The notes: generated by a model not told the origin, from the sequence alone. Counted from the first letter of the stretch, positions 49,582-58,246 are shown. The stretch is DNA of 64,000 nucleotides from an uncultured Faecalibacterium sp. (GCA_934503275.1 CAKSVD010000006.1:1-64000), one strand, 5' to 3'. Numbers and translations are program-made.

Positions 49582-49675
49582 GATAAACGCGCTCCTTTTA
49601 ATAAAAATACACTTTTGTTCTCTGATGCGCATTTCCCTTCGCATCCTCTGTCTTTCGTTTGCGGTTGATGTTTTT

Positions 49676-49703
49676 ATTATACGCAGCGCGGTTTTTCCGT
49701 CAA
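49676..49703 (-). promoter_or_regulatory. Promoter of the arginine operon
   Basis: On the minus strand TTGACG (49703-49698) and TATAAT (49681-49676) are 16 nt apart, with a leader of about 90 nt before argG. Confidence 0.8.
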
Positions 49704-49774
49704 TGCTAAAAACTGCCAAACATAGCGCCCGTTTCGCTTTTCTTTTGGTTCAATCTGTATCTTTATGCAAATGT

Positions 49775-49805
49775 TCTTAAATATATACGCATTTTATGCA
49801 ATTTG
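49775..49805 (-). promoter_or_regulatory. Possible ArgR operator upstream of argG
   Basis: An AT-rich segment with GCAT-TTT-ATGC (49789-49799) and neighbouring TATATA resembles degenerate ARG boxes, which are AT-rich 18-bp palindromes. It lies about 75 bp before the -35 box. The match is weak. Confidence 0.3.
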
Positions 49806-49836
49806 AGTGTATTTTTTCATGGAGTTAGAGAGAAAT

Positions 49837-49872
49837 AAACCACCGGAGCATCTGCGGATGCTCCGGTGGTTT
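49837..49872. terminator. Terminator of the PTS IIC gene (UNCG loop)
   Basis: AAACCACCGGAGCAT and ATGCTCCGGTGGTTT form a perfect 15-bp stem with loop CTGCGG, 13 nt from the IIC stop. Confidence 0.85.
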
Positions 49873-49884
49873 AACTATAACTAT

Positions 49885-50943
49885 TTAGTTCAGCTTCAGG
49901 TCGCCTTCCTTGATCCAGCCCAGCTTGCGCTCCACCTCGCAGAACACTACGCTGAGCACGGCGGGCAGCACAAAGCACAGCAGCACCATGGCGGCCCAGT
50001 CCATGGGGGTGATGGCAGCCTTGGTACCGGCGGCAATGTCGCTGACCCAGCCGGTGTAGACGCCGATCTGACCCACCAGACCGCAGGTACCCATGCCGGA
50101 GGAGACAGCCGCGCCGTTCATCTCAAAGTGGAACAGGCAGGTAGCCAGCGGGCCGGTGATGGCACTGGCCAGCGTGGGGGCGATCCAGATGCGGGGGTTC
50201 TTGATGATGTTGCCCATCTGCAGCATACTGGTGCCCAGACCCTGACTGACAAGGCCGCCCACGCCGTTCTCCTTGTAACTCATCACGGCAAAGCCCACCA
50301 TCTGGGCGCAGCAGCCTGCCACGGCAGCGCCGCCTGCAAGGCCGGTCAGACCCAGTGCGGCGCAGATGGCCGCAGAGGAGATGGGCAGGGTCAGTGCCAC
50401 GCCCACGATGACCGACACCAGAATGCCCATGACCAGCGGAGCCTGCTCGGTGGCCCACATGATCAGGGTACCCACCTGACTTGCGGCTGCACCGATGGGG
50501 GCGGCGATGAGCATGGAAAGCCCGACACCCGCAAAGATGGTCACCAGCGGGGTGACAAGGATATCCACCTTGGTCTCCTTGCTCACGGCCTTGCCCAACT
50601 CTGCTGCCACGATGGCAATCATGAGCACGGCCAGCGGGCCGCCTGCGCCGCCCAGCGCATTGGCCGAGTAGCCCACGGTGATCAGGCTGAACAGCACCAG
50701 CGGCGGGCAGTGCAGTGCCCAGCCGATGGCGCAGGCCATGGCAGGACCGCTCATGGCAGTGGCATAGCCACCCAGATCCACCAGCAGTGCAAGACCGGTC
50801 TGCTGACCCACCGTCTTGATGATGGTACCGATGAGCAGGCTGGCGAACAGGCCCTGTGCCATTGCGCCCAGCGCGTCAATGAGGTAACGCTGCGGAGAGA
50901 TGACGATATCCTTCCGCGCCAAAAATTCTTTCAGCTTCGACAT
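49885..50943 (-). CDS. Orphan PTS transporter subunit IIC
   Basis: This 352-aa membrane protein has about nine or ten hydrophobic segments and resembles the PTS_EIIC_2 family (SPQRYLIDALGAMAQGLFASLLIGTI near the start; GYATAMSGPAMACAIGWAL). No IIA or IIB gene is adjacent, so it would need components from elsewhere or act without them. The ATG at 50943 follows AAAGG by 9 nt. The substrate is unknown. Some members of this family are listed as regulators, but no sensory domain is visible here. Confidence 0.8.
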   Translation of the reverse strand: MSKLKEFLARKDIVISPQRYLIDALGAMAQGLFASLLIGTIIKTVGQQTGLALLVDLGGYATAMSGPAMACAIGWALHCPPLVLFSLITVGYSANALGGAGGPLAVLMIAIVAAELGKAVSKETKVDILVTPLVTIFAGVGLSMLIAAPIGAAASQVGTLIMWATEQAPLVMGILVSVIVGVALTLPISSAAICAALGLTGLAGGAAVAGCCAQMVGFAVMSYKENGVGGLVSQGLGTSMLQMGNIIKNPRIWIAPTLASAITGPLATCLFHFEMNGAAVSSGMGTCGLVGQIGVYTGWVSDIAAGTKAAITPMDWAAMVLLCFVLPAVLSVVFCEVERKLGWIKEGDLKLN

Positions 50944-51335
50944 AAAACTTGCCTTTCTATCCAAAACAGATCGTTAAGGTTACAAACGTATGCCCTGTAT
51001 CATACCATACACCTGTCAAGACAGCAAGGGGTTGCTGGAAAAATTGTGAAATTTCGGCTTTGTGCAATGTTCTGCCCTGCCGGAACGTATTCCATTTGGA
51101 ACTTTTTCCGACACATTGCCCCGGTGGAGAATTTGTGTAGAAGCCCGCTGTGCCGTTGACGGCTCCCCGCGTGCGGGTGTATACTAAGGAAAGAGTAAAG
51201 TTATCATCCGCCGTCCTTTTTATCCTGATCCCATGGGCGGCGTGGAATAAAAACGGGCCCGCCCCGGGCAAGGGAGCAAGGGCCCGGTGCAGCACAGCGC
51301 TGCACCACCGGGAGATTCGGAGGCAGAGACAACAG
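50944..51335. other. Divergent intergenic region, IIC and lysozyme
   Basis: These 392 bp carry the lysozyme promoter and, for the IIC gene, a possible extended -10 (TGGTATGAT on the minus strand near 51004-50999). The lysozyme leader ends in a strong hairpin (51283-51312, CCCGGTGCAGC with GCTGCACC and CCGGG) just before the ribosome site. Confidence 0.5.
51156..51185 (+). promoter_or_regulatory. Promoter of the lysozyme-HAD operon
   Basis: TTGACG (51156-51161) and TATACT (51180-51185) are 18 nt apart, giving a leader of about 145 nt with a hairpin next to the ribosome site. Confidence 0.65.
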
Positions 51336-52724
51336 ATGAAAAAGCGATTTGACCGATCCGGCACAGCCCGCCGTAAGGCGGCAGCTGCCGTTGCAGCGCT
51401 GACCATGGCGCTGGTTCTGGCTGTGGGCGGCACAGGGGCCGCGACCCTGCTGTCTGCACAGCCGGAGACTTTGACCGTGGGCGCAGTCGTGCCCCACATC
51501 ACCGCCGAAGCACCGCAGACCCCGGCAGCGGAGAGCACCGCGACCGCCCCGGCGCAGGCAGCGGAAAGCCCCGCGCAGCCGCAGCAGACTGATCCCGCCC
51601 CGGTGCAGACAGAAAAACCGGAAACCGCCGAAACCGAAGCCACCGCACCGGAAGAGACCGTAGAGGCGCCGGAAGCTCCGGCACAGCCCGCCGAGGACAC
51701 CGCACCGGAGGAGGAGAACTCCCCCGCCATCCTGCTGGAGGAGACCCCGGAGCTGGCCGCACAGGATCCGCAGGCTCCCGCAGCGGACGGCACCGCCCAG
51801 AACGACACCGCCGCCCAGCACACCCCGGAGGACAGCGTACTGCTGACCCCGGAGCAGATCCAGCAGGCGCTGGATTCCGGCGCGCTGGAGGATGCCGAGG
51901 CGCAGTGCATCGACCTGACTGATGAAAACGGCTTTCTGCAGTGGCTGTTCAACTGGCTGTTCGGCATTAAGGAGGAGCCCGCCTACTCCGGCTGGCGCAC
52001 CGAGAACGGCAAGACCTACTACTACGCGCAGGACACCAACAAAAAGGTCACCGGTCTGCGCTCCATTGACGGCAAGCTGTATTATTTCGATGCCAACGGC
52101 GTAAAGCAGGACAACGTGACCTTTGGCATCGACGTGTCCAAGTATCAGTCCGGGCTGGACTGGAACAAGATCAAAAAGTCCGGCGTGAGCTTTGTCATCA
52201 TCCGCATCGGCTACCGGGGCTACGGCGCCGAGGGCAAGCTGGTCAAGGACCCCATGTTCGAGGAGCACTTCACCAACGCCCGCAACGCGGGGCTGAAGGT
52301 TGGCGTATATTTCTTTACACAGGCCATGAACGAGGCCGAGGCGCAGGAGGAGGCCGAGGCCTGCAACAATGCGCTGAACGGCCGGATGCTGGACTACCCC
52401 ATCTTCTACGATACCGAGGCTTCCACCGCCCCGGGCGGCACCGGCCGCGCCGACGGTCTGGGTGTTGAGGACCGCACCAAGTGCGCCATCGCCTTCTGCG
52501 AGCGGGTGAAGGAACTGGGCTACCAGCCCGGTGTGTACGCCTCCACCACATGGTACCGCAAGCGGGTGGATTACAACACCCTGCGCAGCCGCTACACCAT
52601 CTGGAACGCCCACTACGGCGTCTCCTCCAGCCCCATCGGCTGCGACCTGTGGCAGGGCACCGAGAAAGCCCGCATCAACGGCTACAGCGGCGAGCTGGAC
52701 GCCAATATCAGCTACATGGGATGA
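51336..52724 (+). CDS. Secreted GH25 lysozyme with cell-wall-binding repeats
   Basis: This 462-aa exported muramidase has an N-terminal signal or membrane anchor (residues 10-40), then a long Ala-Pro-Glu-rich stalk to about 195. One or two CW-binding repeats follow at about 215-260 (GWRTENGKTYYYA, GLRSIDGKLYYFD). The GH25 catalytic domain runs from about 265 to the end: VTFGIDVSKYQ, VIIRIGYRGYG, GVYFFTQAMNEAEA, PIFYDTEAS and CDLWQGT, including the catalytic Asp and Glu pair. It cuts peptidoglycan between MurNAc and GlcNAc. GGAGG is 12 nt before the ATG. Confidence 0.92.
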   Translation: MKKRFDRSGTARRKAAAAVAALTMALVLAVGGTGAATLLSAQPETLTVGAVVPHITAEAPQTPAAESTATAPAQAAESPAQPQQTDPAPVQTEKPETAETEATAPEETVEAPEAPAQPAEDTAPEEENSPAILLEETPELAAQDPQAPAADGTAQNDTAAQHTPEDSVLLTPEQIQQALDSGALEDAEAQCIDLTDENGFLQWLFNWLFGIKEEPAYSGWRTENGKTYYYAQDTNKKVTGLRSIDGKLYYFDANGVKQDNVTFGIDVSKYQSGLDWNKIKKSGVSFVIIRIGYRGYGAEGKLVKDPMFEEHFTNARNAGLKVGVYFFTQAMNEAEAQEEAEACNNALNGRMLDYPIFYDTEASTAPGGTGRADGLGVEDRTKCAIAFCERVKELGYQPGVYASTTWYRKRVDYNTLRSRYTIWNAHYGVSSSPIGCDLWQGTEKARINGYSGELDANISYMG

Positions 52725-52737
52725 TGGGAGAAACAGT

Positions 52738-53571
52738 ATGGATCATATTCGTCTGATTGCATCGGACATGGACGCGACCCTGCTGGATGGGCACAGCCAG
52801 CTGCCGCCGGACTTTCTGCACACGGTGCAGGCACTGGCAGAGGAAGGCATCCTGTTTGCGGCCGCCAGCGGGCGGCCGCTGTGCAAGCTGGAAGAGATGT
52901 TTGCTTCGGTGCTGGAGCAGACCATTCTGGTGGCCGACAACGGCGGCGCGGTGCGCTGGCGCGGCAAAGACCTGTTCGTTTCCCGCATGGAGCCGGAGGT
53001 CTGGCACCGGTTAACGGCCTGTGCGGAGGAAAACGGCGATTCCTTTGTGGTCTGCGGGCTGGAGAGCACCTATCTGCGCCCCTGCGACCGGTGCTATGAC
53101 AGCGTATACCGCAACTTCTACAGCCGCATTGCCTATGTGCAGGATCCGTACACCATCGATGCGGCGGTGGACAAATTCACCATCTATCTGCCCAGAGATA
53201 ACGCTCAGGAAGTGTATGAGACGGTCTACGGCCCCCGCTTCGGGCAGGAACTGGCTGTGGCAGTGTCCGGCAAGTGCTGGATCGATGTGACCAACCCCGG
53301 CGTGACCAAGGGGGCGGCCATTGGGCACCTGAGCCGGGTGCTGGGCATCCCGGCAGAGACTATAATGGCTTTTGGCGACACCTACAATGACATCGAGATG
53401 CTGGAGGCTGTGGGCTATGGCTTCCTGATGGAGAACGGTAGCCCGGAGCTGCGCAGCCGGGTGCCGTATCTGGCTCCGCCCAACACCGAATATGGGGTAG
53501 TTCAGGTGCTGCAGCAGGTACTGCGGCAGAAGGGCTGCGTCGACCCGGCGGATTTTACAAAAGCACACTGA
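52738..53571 (+). CDS. HAD phosphatase, Cof-type
   Basis: This 277-aa HAD superfamily IIB (Cof) protein starts IRLIASDMDATLLDGHSQLP (motif I, Asp-x-Asp), has AAASGRPLCKLEE (motif II), the conserved Lys in GVTKGAAIGHL and motif IV MAFGDTYNDIEML. It contains a C2-type cap between residues about 85 and 185. It dephosphorylates a small metabolite, often a sugar phosphate or pyridoxal phosphate. It lies 13 nt after the lysozyme gene, with GGGAGAA at the ATG. There is no evident functional link. Confidence 0.9.
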   Translation: MDHIRLIASDMDATLLDGHSQLPPDFLHTVQALAEEGILFAAASGRPLCKLEEMFASVLEQTILVADNGGAVRWRGKDLFVSRMEPEVWHRLTACAEENGDSFVVCGLESTYLRPCDRCYDSVYRNFYSRIAYVQDPYTIDAAVDKFTIYLPRDNAQEVYETVYGPRFGQELAVAVSGKCWIDVTNPGVTKGAAIGHLSRVLGIPAETIMAFGDTYNDIEMLEAVGYGFLMENGSPELRSRVPYLAPPNTEYGVVQVLQQVLRQKGCVDPADFTKAH

Positions 53572-53576
53572 ACCCA

Positions 53577-53611
53577 CAAAAGGCCCTTCCGGCAGCGGAA
53601 GGGCCTTTTGG
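53577..53611 (+). terminator. Terminator of the lysozyme-HAD operon
   Basis: AAAAGGCCCTTCCG and CGGAAGGGCCTTTT form a 14-bp stem with a GCAG loop, just after the HAD stop. Confidence 0.85.
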
Positions 53612-53689
53612 CTGCGGCATACCTGCCCATGGTGTCGCATACACTGGTGGCAGAGTATGCAAGCGCAAATGGCGGGGAGGCATGGGGAT

Positions 53690-54343
53690 ATGTTTGTGGT
53701 AACACTGAGCAAGACGAGCCTGAAAAAACTGGGAGCAGGGGCAGCGTGCTGCGCGCTGGTGGTGTTCAGCGCCATGCTGGGGCGGTTCATCAGTACCCGG
53801 ACGGTGGCGGTAGCTGCCCCGGTGAACCGTATCGAGAGTGCGCAGGACATCCAGACATGGTTTACCGGCTACGGACTGGAGGTGGACGGCGCGTCCATCA
53901 CGGCGGATAAGGTCAAGATCCCCCGCAGGTGGGATGACAGCTTTTCCGCCTTCAACGGAGTGGTGCAGCAAAGCGGCATGGATCTTGCCCGGTACAAGGG
54001 CAAAACGGTGGAAAAATGGTCGGCGCTGCTCCCGGCGGCAAGCAGCGGCGAGACCAGCCGCTACGGCGTGCTGCTTGTGTATAAAAAGAAGGCCGTGGGC
54101 GCGTATCTGCTGGAAAAGCCTTCCGGTACGGTGCTGGGGCTGCAGGACGCCCAGAACGAACTGGCAAAGCAGACCTCCGGCGAGGATTACAGCGGCGACT
54201 GGGGCGAGCGGCACGACGAGCAGCTGACCGACAGCACCGCACAGCAGACCTCCGGCGAGCCGGAGACAGAGCCCGAGGCCGCCCCGCAGGCAGCCCCCTA
54301 CACCGAGCTGCCGCTGGACGCGGAGGGGTATCCCGTGGAATAG
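53690..54343 (+). CDS. DUF4830 domain membrane-anchored protein
   Basis: This 217-aa protein begins MFVVTLSKTSLKKLG and has one membrane helix at about 15-34 and a domain resembling DUF4830 at about 45-145: IQTWFTGYGLEVDG, KIPRRWDDSFSAFN, QSGMDLARYKGKTVEKW. The C-terminal 60 residues are acidic and disordered. DUF4830 proteins are found in spore-forming and related clostridia and have no known role. The start at 53690 follows GGGGAGG by 9 nt. Confidence 0.75.
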   Translation: MFVVTLSKTSLKKLGAGAACCALVVFSAMLGRFISTRTVAVAAPVNRIESAQDIQTWFTGYGLEVDGASITADKVKIPRRWDDSFSAFNGVVQQSGMDLARYKGKTVEKWSALLPAASSGETSRYGVLLVYKKKAVGAYLLEKPSGTVLGLQDAQNELAKQTSGEDYSGDWGERHDEQLTDSTAQQTSGEPETEPEAAPQAAPYTELPLDAEGYPVE

Positions 54344-54386
54344 GGACGGCATTGCTTAAAAACCGACCTTTTTTGTGCTCTTGTCC

Positions 54387-54413
54387 GGCAGTTGCGCAAA
54401 CTGCCTAGTTTTT
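54387..54413 (+). terminator. Terminator after the DUF4830 gene
   Basis: GGCAGTT and AACTGCC around GCGCA, followed by TAGTTTTT. Confidence 0.6.
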
Positions 54414-54513
54414 ACACACGATTGGACAAAAATTAGACAAAGCACGGATTTTTGTAGCATCCGTATGTTCAAATCTAACAAAAAATTCTTGTAAAAATCG
54501 GCAATATGAAACG

Positions 54514-54542
54514 GTGCAAAAATACCGGCACGGGTTTATAAT
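54514..54542 (+). promoter_or_regulatory. Promoter of ptsHI
   Basis: GTGCAA (54514-54519) and TATAAT (54537-54542) are 17 nt apart, about 90 nt before the ptsH start. Confidence 0.65.
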
Positions 54543-54630
54543 AATAGTATACCGATCCCCATTGGCAAAGCGATGCTCCGGGGCTGAATGTGCAGCCCGG
54601 GCAGAGGGATCAAGTAAGGAGAAAATGATT

Positions 54631-54888
54631 ATGAAGGAATTTCAGTACACCGTTAAGGATGCCTGCGGCATCCATGCCCGTCCCGCCGGCCTGCTGGTCA
54701 AGACCGTGAAGGGCTTTGCAAGCACCGCCACCCTCGAGAAGGACGGCAAGAGCTGCGATATGCGTAAGCTGATGGCTCTGATGGGCATGGGCGTCAAGCA
54801 GGGCGAGACCGTGACCATCAAGGTCGAAGGCGATGATGAAGAAGCAGCCGCAGAGGCCATCCAGAAGTTCCTGAGCGAGAACGTCTGA
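54631..54888 (+). CDS. ptsH: Phosphocarrier protein HPr
   Basis: This 85-aa protein passes phosphate from enzyme I to PTS EIIA domains. The active H15 is in ACGIHARPAG. The usual regulatory site is not: where Firmicutes HPr has Ser46 (KSIMGLMS), this protein has D43-M-R-K46-L-M-A-L-M, with Lys at 46. It therefore cannot be phosphorylated there by HPr kinase. The ATG at 54631 follows AAGGAG by 9 nt. ptsI follows after a weak attenuator, so this looks like the main HPr of the cell, pending other copies. Confidence 0.92.
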   Translation: MKEFQYTVKDACGIHARPAGLLVKTVKGFASTATLEKDGKSCDMRKLMALMGMGVKQGETVTIKVEGDDEEAAAEAIQKFLSENV

Positions 54889-54903
54889 TCCGCGGCTTAA
54901 AAG

Positions 54904-54936
54904 CCGAGCCCTCGCGGGAAAACTGCGGGGGCTTTT
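54904..54936 (+). terminator. Weak terminator/attenuator between ptsH and ptsI
   Basis: An imperfect GCCCTCGCGG / CTGCGGGGGC stem is followed by six T residues. It would give more ptsH than ptsI message. Confidence 0.55.
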
Positions 54937-54990
54937 TTGACAAAACGCCGGGCGCCGCACGCCCGGCCACAAGTGGAAGGAGAACGTGCT

Positions 54991-56634
54991 ATGCAGGTAG
55001 GCACCGGCAAAAGCGTGCTCAATGGCATCGCCATTGGCAAGCTGAAGATCTATAAGAAAAAAGATACCGCTATTTCCACCGCTCCTGTAGCAGATACCGC
55101 CGCAGAACTGGAGCGTTTTGAAGCTGCCCGCCAGAAGGCTATTGAGCAGCAGACCACCCTGTACGAAAAGGCACTGGCAGAAGCCGGCGAGGACATCGCC
55201 GAGGTGTTCAACATCCACGCCATGATGCTGGATGACGATGACTTTGTGGATGCTATCAAGGAGATCATCAACGGGCAGAAGATGTGCGCTGAGTACGCCG
55301 TCAAGACCGCCGGCAATAATCAGGCTGCGGTGTTCTCTGCCATGGATGACCCGTATCTGCAGGCCCGCAGCGCCGATGTGCTGGACATTGCACAGGCCAT
55401 GCTGGACATTTTGCAGGGGGTGGACAACGCCTCGCTGCAGGGCACCGAGCCCAGCATTCTGGTAGCCGAGGATCTGGCTCCCTCCGAGACCGTGCGCATG
55501 GATAAAAGCCTGCTGCTGGGCTTCATCACCCGCGAGGGCAGCTCCAACAGCCACACTGCCATTCTGGCACGCAGCATGAACATCCCCGCCCTGATCCAGT
55601 GCAAGGACATTCAGGAAGACTGGGACGGCAAGATGGCTGTGGTGGACGGCTACAACGCCTGTGTGTATGTGGACCCCACCCCCGACCTGCTCAAGAGCCT
55701 GAAAAAGCGCCAGCAGGAGGACCAGAAAAAGCAGGCTCTCTTACAGGAGTTGAAGGGCAAGCCCAACACCACGCTGGACGGCAAGACCATCAACGTGTTT
55801 GCCAACATCGGCGGCATGGGAGACGTGGGCGCTGTGCAGCAGAACGATGCCGGCGGCGTGGGTCTGTTCCGCACCGAGTTCGTTTACCTGAACTGCAAGG
55901 ATTTCCCCACCGAGGACTACCAGTTCGAGGCTTACAAGCAGGTGCTGGAAAGCCTTGCACCCCGCAAGGTGGTGGTGCGCACCTGTGATATCGGCGCAGA
56001 CAAGACCGTGGATTACATGAAGCTGGATCACGAGGATAACCCCGCGCTGGGCTACCGCGCCATCCGCATCTGCCTGACCCGCAAGGACTTCTTCAAGACC
56101 CAGCTGCGTGCGCTGCTGCGGGCCTCCGCCTACGGCAACATGAGCATCATGTTCCCCATGATCACCAGCCTGCGGGAGCTGCAGGACGCCAAGGCTGTTC
56201 TGGAAGAGTGCCGCACCGAACTGACCGCCGAGGGGGTCAAGATGGGGCAGAACATTGAAGTGGGCACCATGATCGAGACCCCCGCCGCCGTGTTCATTGC
56301 GGACGAGCTGGCCGCCGAGTGTGACTTCTTCTCCATCGGCACCAACGACCTGACCCAGTACACCTGTGCACTGGACCGCCAGAACGCAAAGCTGGAGCCC
56401 TTCTTTAACCCCCATCACCCCGCCGTGCTGCGCGCCATCAAGATGACCATTGAAGCCGGTCACCGCCACGGCATCTGGGTAGGCATCTGCGGCGAGTTGG
56501 GCGCCGACACCGCCCTGACCGAGACCTTCCTGCGCATGGGCGTGGACGAATTGTCCATGAACGCCAAGAGCATCCTGCCGGTGCGCAAGATCATCCGCAG
56601 CGTAGACCTGAGCAAGCCCTCTGAGAAGGCCTGA
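54991..56634 (+). CDS. ptsI: PTS enzyme I (phosphoenolpyruvate-protein phosphotransferase)
   Basis: This 547-aa enzyme I starts the PTS relay, taking phosphate from PEP to HPr. The phospho-histidine is in EGSSNSHTAILARS (His near 188). The PEP-binding TIM-barrel domain has GIGLFRTEF-like GGVGLFRTEFVYLN, RTCDIGADK, FFSIGTNDLTQYT and the catalytic Cys in VGICGELGAD (near 500). Full length. AAGGAGAA is about 8 nt before the ATG at 54991; the longer frame upstream lacks a site. Confidence 0.96.
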   Translation: MQVGTGKSVLNGIAIGKLKIYKKKDTAISTAPVADTAAELERFEAARQKAIEQQTTLYEKALAEAGEDIAEVFNIHAMMLDDDDFVDAIKEIINGQKMCAEYAVKTAGNNQAAVFSAMDDPYLQARSADVLDIAQAMLDILQGVDNASLQGTEPSILVAEDLAPSETVRMDKSLLLGFITREGSSNSHTAILARSMNIPALIQCKDIQEDWDGKMAVVDGYNACVYVDPTPDLLKSLKKRQQEDQKKQALLQELKGKPNTTLDGKTINVFANIGGMGDVGAVQQNDAGGVGLFRTEFVYLNCKDFPTEDYQFEAYKQVLESLAPRKVVVRTCDIGADKTVDYMKLDHEDNPALGYRAIRICLTRKDFFKTQLRALLRASAYGNMSIMFPMITSLRELQDAKAVLEECRTELTAEGVKMGQNIEVGTMIETPAAVFIADELAAECDFFSIGTNDLTQYTCALDRQNAKLEPFFNPHHPAVLRAIKMTIEAGHRHGIWVGICGELGADTALTETFLRMGVDELSMNAKSILPVRKIIRSVDLSKPSEKA

Positions 56635-56650
56635 TAACACTGTGCCATAA

Positions 56651-56693
56651 AACAACACCGGAGCATTTTCGGACGCTCCGGTGTTGTTTTTTA
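56651..56693. terminator. Convergent terminator, ptsI and Crp/Fnr gene
   Basis: AACAACACCGGAGC and GCTCCGGTGTTGTT form a 14-bp stem with an inner UUCG-type loop and a T-run on both strands. Confidence 0.85.
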
Positions 56694-56696
56694 TTC

Positions 56697-57392
56697 TTAT
56701 TTTCCTCTTGCCAGCGCCTGCAGCTTTTGCTTGTCCAGCACCTGCACGCCGCCGCGGTACAGCCGCACCCAGCCCTCCTGCGCAAAGTATTTGAGCATCC
56801 GGCTCACCACCTCGCGGGCAGAGCCCATGTACCTTGCCATCTGGTCGTGGGTCATGCGGATGTCCGCGCCGCCGGTCTTGGCAAGTTCGTCGGTCAAAAA
56901 GATTGCCAGCCGCCGGTCGGCGCTCATGAACAAGATCTGCTGCATCGTCCACATGGTGTCGGAAAAACGCTCTGCCGTCATCTGGTAGGCGTAGCAGCGC
57001 ACATAGACATTCTCCTGCATCAGCTGCCGGAAGATGCCCGCGCTGATGCACAGTGCCTCGGTGTCCTCCTCGGCGTCGATGTAGAGGTCGATGTTCACCG
57101 CGTCCATCACGCAGGAGGCGGACAGGATGCACACCTCCCCGCCGAACAGGCGGTACAGCGTCACGTCCCTGCCATCCTCGGACAGCAGATAGGAGCGCAG
57201 CTGTCCGCTGCGCAGCAGCAGAATGCCCACGCAGCTTTCCAGCGGGCTGTGCACCCGGGCGCCCTTGGCGTAGTGCACCGGGCGGGTAAAGCGGCACAGC
57301 CGCTCCTGTTCTTCCGGGGTCAGCTGCTCCCAGAACGGGAACGCACAGGCCAGACACCGGGCGTGCGGAGATGCTTCTGCCATACGGCTCAC
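56697..57392 (-). CDS. Crp/Fnr family transcriptional regulator
   Basis: This 231-aa protein has a cyclic-nucleotide-binding-like jelly roll at 30-140 (GILLLRSGQLRSYLLSEDGRDVTLYRLFGGEV), a dimer helix and a C-terminal winged helix (RMTHDQMARYMGSAREVVSRMLKYF). The N-terminus carries R-C-L-A-C-A-F, a Cys pair, and further Cys lie in the sensor domain, so redox or metal sensing is possible. It overlaps the upstream flavoprotein gene by 4 bp. It probably controls that operon. The ligand is unknown. Confidence 0.88.
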   Translation of the reverse strand: MSRMAEASPHARCLACAFPFWEQLTPEEQERLCRFTRPVHYAKGARVHSPLESCVGILLLRSGQLRSYLLSEDGRDVTLYRLFGGEVCILSASCVMDAVNIDLYIDAEEDTEALCISAGIFRQLMQENVYVRCYAYQMTAERFSDTMWTMQQILFMSADRRLAIFLTDELAKTGGADIRMTHDQMARYMGSAREVVSRMLKYFAQEGWVRLYRGGVQVLDKQKLQALARGK

Positions 57393-58246
57393 CCCTTTCG
57401 CAGCGCCTTGGCGGCTTCCGTGCCCGCCAGTGCGCCCTCGTAAACAGCCTTTGCCACCTGTAACAGCCCACCGGTGCAGTCCCCGGCGGCGTACAGGCCG
57501 GGCACGGTGGTCTGCATCTTGTCATCCACCACGATGCGGCTGCCCTCTACGGCTGCGCCCAGCTTCCGGGCCAGTGCGGTGCTGCCCGCCACCCCCAGCG
57601 CCACGAACACGCCGGATGCCTCCCGCACCGCGCCGTCCGCCAGCTGCACGCCGGTAACGGTCTGCTCGCCCAGAATGGCCTCCACCTTTTGGGTGCAGAC
57701 GGTCACCTCGGGCGGGAAGTCTGCGGTCAGGGCTGCGCCGTCCGTCAGCAGGGTGACGCTTTTTACCACCGGCAAAAGCGCCTGCACCTCGTGCAGAGCG
57801 TACTCGCCGCTGCCCAGCACCGCCACATCCTTTCCGCGGTAGAAAAAGGCATCGCAGGCGGCGCACCAGCTTACGCCGTGGCCCTCCAGCCCGGTCAGCC
57901 CCGGAATGCGGGGCACCGCGCGGGAAGCGCCGGTGGCCAGAATGACCGCGTCTGCCGGGTACGCGCCCGCCAGCGTTTCCACGGTCAGGCGGTCGGTCCA
58001 TGTCAGCCCCACGGCCTCGGTCTGCACGAACTGCACCCCCAGCCGCCGGGCGTTCTCGATGCTGCGGCGCTCCAACTCCTGCCCGGAGACCGGCTGGGCA
58101 AAGCCGTAATAGTTTTCGATCTTTTCGGCGCGTGCCAGCGCCCCGGAGCCCTTGGTCAGCACGGTGGTCTGCACCCCGGCGCGCACGGCGTACAAAGCGG
58201 CGGATACCCCCGCCGGGCCGGAACCTACGATAACGATGTTGGACAT
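57389..58246 (-). CDS. Thioredoxin-reductase-like FAD/NAD(P) oxidoreductase
   Basis: This 285-aa flavoprotein has the two-dinucleotide-fold TrxB layout: FAD motif VIVGSGPAGVSAALYA at 5-20, the redox pair C128-A-A-C131, NAD(P) motif VAVLGSGEYALHEV at about 141-154, and a final GLYAAGDCTGG. A classical TrxB has CATC and a GGGDSA site. Here CAAC and GSGEYA differ, suggesting an unusual partner or NADH use. It is cotranscribed with the Crp/Fnr regulator (4-bp overlap). AAAGGAG precedes the ATG at 58246. Confidence 0.85.
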   Translation of the reverse strand: MSNIVIVGSGPAGVSAALYAVRAGVQTTVLTKGSGALARAEKIENYYGFAQPVSGQELERRSIENARRLGVQFVQTEAVGLTWTDRLTVETLAGAYPADAVILATGASRAVPRIPGLTGLEGHGVSWCAACDAFFYRGKDVAVLGSGEYALHEVQALLPVVKSVTLLTDGAALTADFPPEVTVCTQKVEAILGEQTVTGVQLADGAVREASGVFVALGVAGSTALARKLGAAVEGSRIVVDDKMQTTVPGLYAAGDCTGGLLQVAKAVYEGALAGTEAAKALRKG

